Assembly (NCBI GenBank): GCA_028701115.1
Contig: JAQVRJ010000002.1
Span: forward strand, 1 to 49,611
Length of the DNA stretch: 49,611 nt
Direction of reading: 5' to 3'
Source: Clostridia bacterium
GTDB taxonomy: Bacteria > Bacillota > Clostridia > TANB77 > SIG350
Position 1 is the first letter of the stretch. Each line of letters starts with the position of its first letter. The notes below the pieces were generated by a model, which searched no databases, had not been told where the DNA came from, and saw only the letters and a list, made by a program, of their open reading frames with translations. The position numbers and the translations under genes were made by a program. Below, piece by piece: positions 8,688 to 17,434 of this stretch.

Positions 8688-9245
8688 CTAATTTGCTAGT
8701 CTTATTCTTACCTTAACAATATAACCATCTTGACTATATGAAGCAACTAATTTATATTGTTCAGTTGAAAGAATTCTATTAAGATTCTGTTCAATTAATA
8801 AATCGTCTATATTACTATATGTAGCTTGAGTAGTTATTTTATCCTGATCTGGATTACTAGGGTCATCTGCATACTCTAAATTCTCTTGTACTTGTATAGT
8901 TCCACCGATCATAGTACGCTCAGTTAATAATAAAGGCCACGTTTCATACACGCCAGATGTACTACCTTCTAATTCCAGAAAAATTGAAACTCTCATTAAT
9001 TCATTTGTTAAAGACTTGTTATATGCTAATGTTTCAGAAGGTATTCCTATTATAGATGAACCCTTTTGAATTTTACCAGTATATACCAAAAATCTATTGT
9101 TATGTGATGATATTATAAAAGAATCTAATGGCACATCAGTAACAATTGATTGTGACTGAGTATAAATCATCATTCCAATAGCTATTATAGCTATTGTTAA
9201 TAATAAAGCTCCAGCAATAAGAAGTGCTTTTGTAGCATTCTCCAT
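8688..9245 (-). CDS. Pilin-like protein, leaderless paralogue 4
   Basis: This 185-residue protein is the longest member of the array. It begins MENATKALLIAGALLLTIAIIAIGM and contains SSHNNRFLVYTGKIQKGSSI followed by ETLAYN, the strongest form of the family motif. About 30 extra residues (EGSTSGVYETWPLLLTERT region and beyond) enlarge the globular domain, which could decorate a filament surface. The final strand is SQDGYIVKVRI. A large gap with a hairpin follows it. Predicted filament subunit; this is inference from N-terminal architecture and genomic context. Confidence 0.6.
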   Translation of the reverse strand: MENATKALLIAGALLLTIAIIAIGMMIYTQSQSIVTDVPLDSFIISSHNNRFLVYTGKIQKGSSIIGIPSETLAYNKSLTNELMRVSIFLELEGSTSGVYETWPLLLTERTMIGGTIQVQENLEYADDPSNPDQDKITTQATYSNIDDLLIEQNLNRILSTEQYKLVASYSQDGYIVKVRIRLAN

Positions 9246-9254
9246 ATTTACCTC

Positions 9255-9686
9255 CTATCTTTTTGTATACATAATTTTTGTAGCTACACCTCTATCAGAA
9301 TAGACTACAATACCCATATATCTTCCAACACTAATAATGCTATCCGTATTAGTTACTTCTGTATATGTTGGCGATTTCAACAATTCAACAGCTTGGCTAT
9401 CATCATATGTAATATCATTTTTAATCATTACTTTCACAACTAAATCATTATTAAATAATGATCTATTATATTCTGCAATATCAGTTGCATATGAATAAAC
9501 CATTGCTCCTTTGCATTCTGGTACTGCATACGATTCAATAAGAGCATTATGAGATAACTCTTCAGATGTCAATGATGTATCTTGCTTAAATACTAAAACA
9601 GCTACAATAACTGCAATTATTATAAATATAAGAATAGCACCAATAATTATGTAAATTTTATTATTACTATTATTATCGTAATACAT
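9255..9686 (-). CDS. Pilin-like protein, diverged paralogue 3 with longer polar N-terminus
   Basis: This 143-residue protein begins MYYDNNSNNKIYIIIGAILIFIIIAVI: the membrane helix is preceded by about nine polar residues instead of the MENASK sequence, making it the outlier of the array. The domain still aligns by eye (SHNALIESYAVPECKGAMV, later AEYNRSL) and ends with SDRGVATKIMYTK. No prepilin-type cleavage site is visible. It has an AGGAGG ribosome site. A specialised minor subunit is possible; this is inference. Confidence 0.55.
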   Translation of the reverse strand: MYYDNNSNNKIYIIIGAILIFIIIAVIVAVLVFKQDTSLTSEELSHNALIESYAVPECKGAMVYSYATDIAEYNRSLFNNDLVVKVMIKNDITYDDSQAVELLKSPTYTEVTNTDSIISVGRYMGIVVYSDRGVATKIMYTKR

Positions 9687-9712
9687 AATAACCTCCTAAT
9701 TTTACAATAATA

Positions 9713-10165
9713 TTAGTCAGCAGTATAATTATAGAATGTTATATCAGTAATAACACCTGAATCATCAAATTCTGCAACTCCATAATATTTGTCTTTACTT
9801 ACAATATTAGATTTACCACCTGTATATAATGTTGGAGCTGAACCTGGTACTAATAATGATATGTCATCTGTGCCATCATTATATACAATTGTTACTTGTA
9901 ATCTGCTATCTGTTAAAGAATCATTATAAGCAGCTGTATCACCTACTAATGATATAATTAATGAACCTTTTATTTCTGTGTCACTACCTTTTGTATAAGC
10001 TTGGAATCTGTTATTATGTGCTGATACTAATAATGCATCCATTGGAGCTGTAGCATCACCAACTATATCTTGTGCTTGATTAAAAATACTCATTCCTATA
10101 CCTATAATAGCTATAACTAATAATATTGCTCCTGCTATTAAAAGAGCTTTGCTTGCATTTTCCAT
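9713..10165 (-). CDS. Pilin-like protein, leaderless paralogue 2 (closest to consensus)
   Basis: This 150-residue protein begins MENASKALLIAGAILLVIAIIGIGM. It has SAHNNRFQAYTKG, KGSLIISLVGDTAAYN and the terminal strand DDSGVITDITFYN. It is very similar to the next paralogue upstream (shared AIIGIGM/AIIGVGM, IFNQAQ, TAPMDAL, SAHN), which suggests a recent tandem duplication. Together these two are the best candidates for the major subunit, because they are first in the array and closest to consensus. There is one N-terminal helix and no leader peptide. Confidence 0.6.
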   Translation of the reverse strand: MENASKALLIAGAILLVIAIIGIGMSIFNQAQDIVGDATAPMDALLVSAHNNRFQAYTKGSDTEIKGSLIISLVGDTAAYNDSLTDSRLQVTIVYNDGTDDISLLVPGSAPTLYTGGKSNIVSKDKYYGVAEFDDSGVITDITFYNYTAD

Positions 10166-10220
10166 TTATAATTCCTCCTATTTTTAATTTAAAATATATT
10201 TTGTTACTATCATTTACCTA

Positions 10221-10673
10221 TTAGGGTTTTATCGTAAAATCTATTTGTGTAATAATTCCATCATTAGTATAAAAAGCTTGTGCATAATAAGTTCTATTTG
10301 AAATTATTATTTCATCAAAGCCATCTTCACCTTGATATAAAACTGCTGGTGCATTTGGTTCTAATATAGTATGTCTTACACCATTATCATCAATAACAAC
10401 TAATGTTACTTTTAACAATGGATTTGTAGCTGCAGCATTATATGCTGATGTTTCACCAACTAATGCTGTTATTAATGAACCACTTACACCATTATCTGCT
10501 AAATAAAGTCTAAAATGACTATTATGTGCAGATACAGCTAAAGAATCCATAGGGGCAGTTGATTCTCCCGCTATTAATTGTGCTTGATTGAAAATTGCCA
10601 TGCCAACACCTATAATTGCAATCGCTAATAGTATTGCCCCCGATAGTATAAGGGCTTTACTTGCATTATCCAC
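10221..10673 (-). CDS. Pilin-like protein, leaderless paralogue 1 (first of array)
   Basis: This 150-residue protein starts at a GTG with a strong AAAGGAGGT ribosome site and begins MDNASKALILSGAILLAIAIIGVGM. Its motif reads SAHNSHFRLYLADNG then SGSLITALVGETSAYN, ending NDGIITQIDFTI. It is the first of the array, 39 bases downstream of the platform-protein gene, and closest in sequence to paralogue 2. Mature type IV pilins also start almost directly with a hydrophobic helix, but they are made with a cleaved leader; here the helix starts at about residue 5 of the primary product. Confidence 0.6.
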   Translation of the reverse strand: MDNASKALILSGAILLAIAIIGVGMAIFNQAQLIAGESTAPMDSLAVSAHNSHFRLYLADNGVSGSLITALVGETSAYNAAATNPLLKVTLVVIDDNGVRHTILEPNAPAVLYQGEDGFDEIIISNRTYYAQAFYTNDGIITQIDFTIKP

Positions 10674-10712
10674 TAACTCACCTCCTTTATATATAAAATA
10701 ATTATCAATTTT

Positions 10713-12782
10713 CTATGTATATCTAGACATTTGTGATAGATATTCACCCATGAACGACATACTTACAACGATCAAAGGAACTATCAAATAGCCTACGAAT
10801 AATAATATCAATGGGGCAAATCCTATAATTTTACCTATCATTGCTTTTTTATTAATTAATCTTTCATTTGCTTCTTTTCTTTTATCTTGGAAGAAAGCTC
10901 TTTCTGATTCTAATTCATCAAAAGCATTTACAACTGGTATTTTATCAACAGCAGATTGCATATTTTTTATAAGCTTTATAAACTCATCTGATGATGTTTC
11001 CTCTTTTAACTGTTCTAATGCTTTCCATCCTCCAGCTTCAAAATTATTTAAACAAGTAGATAATCCTGGCTTAAATATATTAGCAAATCTTTCTAGCCAT
11101 TCAACTATATCTTGTACAGATATTCTTTCAATTCTCATAAGCATTAATATAATTGTTTGGAATTGCATTATTTCATTTTCAATTTCTAACTGACGCATCT
11201 TCTTTTGAAATAATAATACTAAATCCGGTATGAAATATGCCACAAATGCTACTGCAAACGATAGAATCAATTCCCACGATTTAAGAAATTCAGCATTAAT
11301 TTCACCCATTTTCTCAATAATTCTATCGGCAGCTAATTCTGCTTCAGCAGTCGTTTTTATTCTAATATCAGTTCCATCTAAATGCTTCAAAATTGCTACT
11401 GTAATGTCTATCTTTTTATAATTTGTATTTTTAAATTTTCCTATATAGTAATTATCAAATCTTGTTAATTCTTGTGCTTCAACTAATTCTTGTCCTTCGA
11501 GCTCTGCAAAACTTATATTTTCAGAAGTTGGCATGTCATAAACTTGATTTATTGCATATGTGTGTAAGTAACCCAATAAGAATAATACTGCTCCAAATCC
11601 TAAAATAAAACATATTACTTTATTAACATATACTGCTTCTAATTTATTACCTGAATTTGTATCAACTAATAATTGATTATTCTTTTTATATTGATATGTA
11701 CCAGGCACTGGCATTAATCTATCTATAAGCCACTCAACAAAGGGCAAATGATATAACTTTTGTTGCCAACTATCTGATTTAACATTTGATACCTTAACTC
11801 TATCTGAATTTTCTTTAACTCTTCTTAATAAATAATAACATAAGAATCCTGATGCAAGAATAACTAATTCCATTATTCTTCCTGCTTTTCCATCATAGAA
11901 CATACTCGTTATAGCAAATGTACTTACAGCCCAATCCTTTAATGCATTTATAACAAATAAAGGTGCTATAGCAATAAAGGATAAACTTTGGAATATATAA
12001 TCAATTTTATCTCTTTTTAATATTTCTAGCTGTAATTCTTCTGTAATATTATTTACATTTTTTAAATATAATGATGCTCCATCAACTTTTCTATCACCAA
12101 ACTCTTTTGTTAAATAAGATAATCCTGCAAAAGATTTTAAAAATCTATTTGGTGCTGTATCATAATACATTTCTAATTGATCTTCTGAATCATTAGCAAT
12201 TAACATTTCATAAATTGCTGTCGCTTGTACAGCAATTTCATTGCTAACCATTAAGGAGGAATCATACACTGATTCTTCAACCATACCATATTCATGATAA
12301 AAGTGTCTTACTTGTGAAAAAAATTCTAATCCTTGTTTTAATAATTTATCTTCTAGTTTATTAACCATTATATCTATAATTGTTTCATGTAAAATTATTA
12401 CACCAAGTACAGCTAATGCTGCCATATATATATCTGACTTATTTATATATACTAATGCAATTAATAATAATATTGTTAAAAGAGTTGAAAAAAGTATAAT
12501 TTTTGCCGTTTGCTTTCTAACAACAAATTCATCATTATTAGTTATTATCTCTAATCTTCTTCTTATCTTAAATAAATATCTTGAAATATATGGTACTTTT
12601 GAAAAGAACAAATATACTTTATGATAAAACACATCTATTGAAAAACCACTAGATTTTGTTGCTGAAAGTCGTTTTTCAATTTGATATGTTTTACCTCCAG
12701 CTTGTATCCTTTTTTGTAAGGTAAAGTATACAATTACTATTACAAACAGTATTACAACACATCCAATTATAACTCCAGTCAA
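10713..12782 (-). CDS. TadB-TadC-like fused platform protein (type II secretion F family)
   Basis: This 689-residue integral membrane protein has hydrophobic segments near residues 3-22, 90-135, 265-320, 388-410, 515-540 and 655-680. That fits two T2SF-type halves: a TadB-like N-terminal half and a TadC-like C-terminal half (ELEIENEIMQFQTIILMLMRIERISVQDIVEWLERF, then FAPLILLFVGYLIVPLIVV). In Tad systems these proteins form the inner-membrane platform on which the ATPase acts. Normally there are two separate genes; here they are one polypeptide with an extra predicted extracellular loop between the halves (about 410-510). The start is TTG with a GAGGGGTG ribosome site. Confidence 0.7.
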   Translation of the reverse strand: MTGVIIGCVVILFVIVIVYFTLQKRIQAGGKTYQIEKRLSATKSSGFSIDVFYHKVYLFFSKVPYISRYLFKIRRRLEIITNNDEFVVRKQTAKIILFSTLLTILLLIALVYINKSDIYMAALAVLGVIILHETIIDIMVNKLEDKLLKQGLEFFSQVRHFYHEYGMVEESVYDSSLMVSNEIAVQATAIYEMLIANDSEDQLEMYYDTAPNRFLKSFAGLSYLTKEFGDRKVDGASLYLKNVNNITEELQLEILKRDKIDYIFQSLSFIAIAPLFVINALKDWAVSTFAITSMFYDGKAGRIMELVILASGFLCYYLLRRVKENSDRVKVSNVKSDSWQQKLYHLPFVEWLIDRLMPVPGTYQYKKNNQLLVDTNSGNKLEAVYVNKVICFILGFGAVLFLLGYLHTYAINQVYDMPTSENISFAELEGQELVEAQELTRFDNYYIGKFKNTNYKKIDITVAILKHLDGTDIRIKTTAEAELAADRIIEKMGEINAEFLKSWELILSFAVAFVAYFIPDLVLLFQKKMRQLEIENEIMQFQTIILMLMRIERISVQDIVEWLERFANIFKPGLSTCLNNFEAGGWKALEQLKEETSSDEFIKLIKNMQSAVDKIPVVNAFDELESERAFFQDKRKEANERLINKKAMIGKIIGFAPLILLFVGYLIVPLIVVSMSFMGEYLSQMSRYT

Positions 12783-12818
12783 GTATACTTCACCCCTCTC
12801 TTTGAATAATTAAAATAA

Positions 12819-14864
12819 TTATTCTAAGCCTAAATCTACAACTTCATCATCTGTTTCATCAGTATTTTTTGTTTTTATATTATAATTTAGAACTTTTATT
12901 GGATCTTTTCTTGCTGTTTTTCCTGCTAGTTTTGCTTTATATAATCTAGCTACAATTTCATTCCCCATGACCTTCTCTTTTTGATCTGGCCAGTTATCTA
13001 TAATGTATGTAGCAAAATCTAAAACATCATCTTCGGCCATGTTTTCTATCATTGGTATTAAGTTATAATCCGAAATTGGATTTGTTAATACATATTTACC
13101 ATCAACATATTCTAATATATTAACCCCATTATATAACTTTTTATCTGTTATTTTTGTAAAATAATGTGTAGCATTATCTATAAATACATCCATCTTTTCT
13201 TCTAATGATTTATATTTTCTATGTTCAAATGAATAATAATTAATATCTTCAACTGGTACACATTCTGTAACCCTTTCGATAAATCTTAAACCATTAAAAT
13301 CTTTCTTTAAATGTATATCAAAGTTCAAAACACCAACAACTTGTAATTCAGCAACTTTTTCATTTTCAAACATACCTATTGCTAATAAAGAGTTTCTTAA
13401 TGCTGTTATTAAGTTAGGAAATGTTTTAGCATGGTGAGTAAATAATGTAAATTTTGAAGCAACTTGTGCCATTTGTATCATCCATGCTGCAACTGGGTGA
13501 GTTGCAACCTCTCCTAAAATATTAACAGAACCATCTGTTTTCTTTTGAACATCCAAACCATCTTGTCCACTAATTGTTTCTGTTTCTCTAAATGTTAATA
13601 TGTTTCTAGTTGGATAAATTTTTCTTAAATGTAACTCAAATGCTGTTTCTTGAACTCTTATATTATATGTATCATAAATACTATCTATCATAGCCATAAG
13701 CATCGTAGTTTTTCCACAACCCTGCTCACCAGTTAACGATGTTACTCTAGCACCTTTAACTAAAAACCTTAATAATGGTATTGCTAAATCTGCTCCTGGC
13801 AATGTTACTAACTGCTCTAATGTTGCTTTTTCAACATCAAACTTTCTTACGAAAAATGCCCATGATTCAGACATCTGCGGTCTAACAACAACAACACGAG
13901 AACCATCTTTCATTTCATTTATCTTATATCCATTTGTATCAGATAATTGTCCTGGGTTATTATATTTATATATATTCTGACATACCCTTTTTAATTCTTC
14001 TTCTGAACCAAATGTTAAGAATGCTAATCTTATTGATTTACCTTTATAAAATATCCAAACACTATCACAAGCTCTTGGAACTTTTTTATCAGCCATCTGC
14101 TCAAAATAATTATCTATAGGTGCTGCTTTATACATAAATGCATCTGGCAAACCTGATACACCACCAGAAACGCCATCAATATTCATATCTCTTATTTCAT
14201 CAATAACACTATATCCTTTATAATACTGATATATTCTTTGAACAACAATCATTAACTTATCTTCAAATGTTAATGAAACTCCTGGATCAACTATTTCTTT
14301 TTCAAAAATTTCATCAATTTCTTCAGGTATAATTACATAACAAGGTTTTGTTGAACCATAAACACATTTTAACTGATCCAATTCATATTTTTTAACCAAA
14401 ACATTCATTGCATCATAACCATTTTCTTGTATATATAAATATATTATTATATCAAATTTATCTTGAGCTGTTAGCATTGAATAATTATCAAAAGCAATTG
14501 CCTTTGATATATTAAATTGATTTACACCATATTCTCTAATTAATAAATCAAATATTAAATCTTTAACATATTTTTTATCATTTATATCACCATATGAACA
14601 ACCTTTTAAAGCTTTCTTTAATTCATATTTTTTGTTTTTTCTACGCTTTAAGTCTTCTTCAGATAATCCAATATCTGTTATATTCATTTTAGTGATTTCA
14701 TCGATTTTCTTTTTTACAAAAACCAACATCTGAGGTATTGTAAAAGCTTTATCATCGACTTTTCTCTTTCGCACAGATACATCTTTTTTAGTTAAATATA
14801 CTACTATACCAATTATTATGCCAAGAGCTATAAACACTAATACAGCTACATCAAAAACACTCAT
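12819..14864 (-). CDS. TadA/CpaF-like secretion ATPase with an N-terminal membrane segment
   Basis: This 681-residue protein has a C-terminal type II/IV secretion ATPase core. The Walker A is TGEQGCGKTTML (about residue 380), followed by an Asp-box-like RETETISGQDG and a Walker B-region ILGEVATHPVA that lacks the usual Arg after GEV. The His box is THHAKTFPNLITALRNSL. Such ATPases power pilus polymerisation at the membrane. Unusually, residues 4-24 form a transmembrane segment (VAVLVFIALGIIIGIVVYL) followed by a basic stretch, so the protein would be membrane-anchored; ordinary TadA/CpaF is soluble. It lies between the TadZ-like and platform genes, as expected for a Tad operon. Confidence 0.75.
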   Translation of the reverse strand: MSVFDVAVLVFIALGIIIGIVVYLTKKDVSVRKRKVDDKAFTIPQMLVFVKKKIDEITKMNITDIGLSEEDLKRRKNKKYELKKALKGCSYGDINDKKYVKDLIFDLLIREYGVNQFNISKAIAFDNYSMLTAQDKFDIIIYLYIQENGYDAMNVLVKKYELDQLKCVYGSTKPCYVIIPEEIDEIFEKEIVDPGVSLTFEDKLMIVVQRIYQYYKGYSVIDEIRDMNIDGVSGGVSGLPDAFMYKAAPIDNYFEQMADKKVPRACDSVWIFYKGKSIRLAFLTFGSEEELKRVCQNIYKYNNPGQLSDTNGYKINEMKDGSRVVVVRPQMSESWAFFVRKFDVEKATLEQLVTLPGADLAIPLLRFLVKGARVTSLTGEQGCGKTTMLMAMIDSIYDTYNIRVQETAFELHLRKIYPTRNILTFRETETISGQDGLDVQKKTDGSVNILGEVATHPVAAWMIQMAQVASKFTLFTHHAKTFPNLITALRNSLLAIGMFENEKVAELQVVGVLNFDIHLKKDFNGLRFIERVTECVPVEDINYYSFEHRKYKSLEEKMDVFIDNATHYFTKITDKKLYNGVNILEYVDGKYVLTNPISDYNLIPMIENMAEDDVLDFATYIIDNWPDQKEKVMGNEIVARLYKAKLAGKTARKDPIKVLNYNIKTKNTDETDDEVVDLGLE

Positions 14865-14878
14865 TAAAATTTCACCTC

Positions 14879-15697
14879 TTATTCTCCAGTTGAAATTACA
14901 ATATTCTTTAATATTTCTTCAGATAATATTTTTATTTCATTTACAAAAAATCCATTTCTATCTGAAGGTTTAACATTTAGATACTTAATAAAGAAATCTA
15001 AAGTTCTATGATCATTTTGCATATCAAAAAATTGTGTATTATATGGTAATGTAAATATTTTACCATCATATTTAAATTTCTTAATTAAGTTTTCAGCATT
15101 AAATTTTGAATATCTATCATATCTACCAATAACTAATAAGAATTTCTTTTCTTTTAATAACTCAATATCCATTATTCCATTAAAGAACTCATCTAATTTA
15201 TGTATTGATTGATTTACGTTTACAACTATTAAATCAGCATTTTTTAAAAGATTATTTTGAACTTCATCATTCATACCATTAACAACATCTAAAAATATAA
15301 TGTCATATATTGATTCAGCATAATGTAAAACACCAGGTACTAATTTCATAATTTTATCATATGTAACAATACTATCTTTTTGACTACTAAATAATAAATC
15401 AAGTCTTTCTTTTAAAATAGGATTTGTATAATCAGTTAAGTTTTCGATACTAATTTTTTTACTTCTAATTAAACGCTCTAGAGCGTCTAATCCAACATCT
15501 GTGAAATCTACTGAACTTCTATTCTTAATTTTTGATATATTAAAAAAACAAGATTCTAATGATTGATCCATGAAAGAAGTTGAAAGAATTAAATTATTAT
15601 ATTCATGCTCTAATGCCATTACACTTGCAACAGCAGCTGCTATTGATGTAGAACCATTTTGTTTAACATTAGGGCTCCAAAATGCTACTTGTGCCAA
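14879..15697 (-). CDS. CpaE/TadZ-like ParA-family protein with degenerate P-loop (second copy)
   Basis: This 272-residue protein has the ParA/MinD-type fold layout (an N-terminal P-loop position, then YDIIFLDVVNG and ADLIVVNVNQS). The Walker A is degraded to PNVKQNGSTSIAAAVAS, lacking the KGGxGK lysines, so nucleotide hydrolysis is doubtful. In Tad systems TadZ/CpaE proteins localise the machine to a cell site and are often catalytically weak. The start is TTG, with GGGGTGGG as ribosome site overlapping the end of the upstream paralogue (2-base gap). Function assigned from fold and position. Confidence 0.6.
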   Translation of the reverse strand: MAQVAFWSPNVKQNGSTSIAAAVASVMALEHEYNNLILSTSFMDQSLESCFFNISKIKNRSSVDFTDVGLDALERLIRSKKISIENLTDYTNPILKERLDLLFSSQKDSIVTYDKIMKLVPGVLHYAESIYDIIFLDVVNGMNDEVQNNLLKNADLIVVNVNQSIHKLDEFFNGIMDIELLKEKKFLLVIGRYDRYSKFNAENLIKKFKYDGKIFTLPYNTQFFDMQNDHRTLDFFIKYLNVKPSDRNGFFVNEIKILSEEILKNIVISTGE

Positions 15698-15699
15698 AT

Positions 15700-16422
15700 C
15701 TACCCACCCCTTTCAATGTTTTTAAATACTCTCTCTACATCTGCTTTCTTTTCTTCCTCTAGTATCCTACTTGCTATTTCTATTATTCCTTTTTTATATA
15801 TGCTTGATAATTGTTTAAATAATATCTTTTCAGCATATTGATTTTGGATTATAACACTAACGTCTCCTTCATCTAATGGTAAATGTATAATTTTTTCATT
15901 AAAAGGTATTTTTAATTCTGTAAAACTATGATCAATATATTTTTCGTCGGAAGTATTCAATACTGTATAGCAATATACTTTATTAACGATATTCTTATGT
16001 AATAATTTTGCATTTGTTTCAATTAGATTATGCAATAAAACTGTAGATTTTATAACATCATATTTATCATAGCTTGTTACTAAAAATGAATAGTCTACTC
16101 TTTTACGTCCATAAGACTCACACATTTCTATTGAATTAACATCTAGAAAAACATAATCATAATCTTCAAAATTAATTAAATATTCTTCACAATATTCAAA
16201 TATTTCTTCATAACCATTAAAACCAATTGCAATATCTATATCTTCAAATGTAGTTATATAATGTTTATCATTTACAATTGCTGGTATTATAGTTCTACAT
16301 TTTTGAGTTGTATATGAATCAATAAATAATACTTTTGCATTATGAAATAATTTTACATTTTTGCACACATACAATATTAATTCTGATTTATCTTTATATC
16401 CAATAAAACTAACAATTTTCAT
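15700..16422 (-). CDS. CpaE/TadZ-like ParA-family protein, strongly degenerate (first copy)
   Basis: This 240-residue protein begins MKIVSFIGYKDKSELILYVCK, in which the P-loop position has no Gly-rich GK[ST] motif. The ParA-like later strands are kept: YDYVFLDVNSIEMCES and YSFLVTSYDKYDVIKS. It is directly before its paralogue and after the CpaB-like gene. Having two TadZ-like proteins, neither with an intact Walker A, is unusual; they may form a heterodimeric positioning factor. I can support the fold only by eye. Confidence 0.5.
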   Translation of the reverse strand: MKIVSFIGYKDKSELILYVCKNVKLFHNAKVLFIDSYTTQKCRTIIPAIVNDKHYITTFEDIDIAIGFNGYEEIFEYCEEYLINFEDYDYVFLDVNSIEMCESYGRKRVDYSFLVTSYDKYDVIKSTVLLHNLIETNAKLLHKNIVNKVYCYTVLNTSDEKYIDHSFTELKIPFNEKIIHLPLDEGDVSVIIQNQYAEKILFKQLSSIYKKGIIEIASRILEEEKKADVERVFKNIERGG

Positions 16423-16445
16423 ATTATGTCCTTTCCATTATTAAT

Positions 16446-17333
16446 TTAGTAATTTCCCATCGCTGCTCTTTCTGCCTTCTGTCTTTCAATTTGTTGTAAA
16501 ATATTATTTGTTAATATTGGTACTGCATCTTCAGGTTTAAAATCTTCAGACATTTCATCTAAATTTTCTCTATCCTTAGTATAATTTGAAATTCTGTTTG
16601 ATAATTCAATTTTTACTTGTTCAACAAGATTTGGATTTTCTGTTATAAAATTCTTAACAGCCGGTAATATTGGATATGTTACTTTAGCAGCTTGTTGCAT
16701 TGTTGGTTCAGCATATTCAATAGCATATAAAATTGAACCTTCAGTTACATATGATTCTATAGTAGCACTACTAATATATTGCATATCTAATTCACCTAAA
16801 TATAGCCATATTGTTCCTTCTGTTGAATCAACAACTCTTTTTTTAGAGCATACAACGTAGTCATTTCCTGTTGGTAATAAAAATCTTATATCTACATAAT
16901 CACCATTTTCTAATTGACTTGGTAATAATATCATGTTAAATTCTTGGATTCTTAAATCATCTGTAATAACTTCACTTTCATAATACATATTTGATAAAAG
17001 AATTGTATTTTCACCTATATCAATTTTTGCATATCTTGTTACATCATCATACAAAAATGATTTGCTTGAAAATGAATTTTCAGGTATAGCATTTGTATTA
17101 ATTCTTTTTTCTGTTATTTTATCTGATGTTATCTCTTCTCCTGCTTTAATTGTTACACCATTGGCAACAACACAAACAGTTGTTAAATCTCTCTCTAAAG
17201 AATTTTTTTCTTGTAACACTAAATCATATTGTCTGTATACAATTACTACAGCAATAATACCTACTAATAACATAATAAAAAATCCAATAAAGAATGATGT
17301 TATCATCCTTTTTTTCATTGGTCCTAATACCAT
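16446..17333 (-). CDS. CpaB/RcpC-like pilus assembly protein (SAF domain)
   Basis: This 295-residue protein has one N-terminal transmembrane helix (about 10-33). A SAF-type segment follows (CVVANGVTIKAGEEITSDKITEKRI), then a beta-rich region with LPSQLENGDYVDIRFLLPTGNDYVV, as seen in CpaB/RcpC proteins of Flp/Tad loci. The C-terminal tail is helical. It is the first gene of the pilus-like operon and has a strong AAAAGGGGG ribosome site at good distance from the first ATG, so MVLGPMKKR is chosen over the internal Met-6. No convincing -35/-10 pair was found in the 70 bases between it and the upstream terminator, though AT-rich -10-like sequences occur there. Confidence 0.75.
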   Translation of the reverse strand: MVLGPMKKRMITSFFIGFFIMLLVGIIAVVIVYRQYDLVLQEKNSLERDLTTVCVVANGVTIKAGEEITSDKITEKRINTNAIPENSFSSKSFLYDDVTRYAKIDIGENTILLSNMYYESEVITDDLRIQEFNMILLPSQLENGDYVDIRFLLPTGNDYVVCSKKRVVDSTEGTIWLYLGELDMQYISSATIESYVTEGSILYAIEYAEPTMQQAAKVTYPILPAVKNFITENPNLVEQVKIELSNRISNYTKDRENLDEMSEDFKPEDAVPILTNNILQQIERQKAERAAMGNY

Positions 17334-17402
17334 TACTATTCCCCCTTTTAATTATTAATATACAAATATAATACAAAACATGGTTTTAAAAAGCAATAAA
17401 AT

Positions 17403-17434
17403 ACAACAATATTCTAAATAATTAATATTGTTGT
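17403..17434 (-). terminator. Terminator after rsgA
   Basis: ACAACAATATT and AATATTGTTGT form a perfect 11-bp inverted repeat around a 10-base loop, followed on the minus strand by a T-rich sequence (TATTTTATTGCTTTTT). It separates the rlmN-rsgA operon from the pilus-like operon. Confidence 0.6.

Noticed and set aside
6769-10673. Tandem DNA repeats or CRISPR in the array of similar genes
   Set aside because: The similarity is at protein level over short motifs; the DNA differs and there are no regular direct repeats with spacers.
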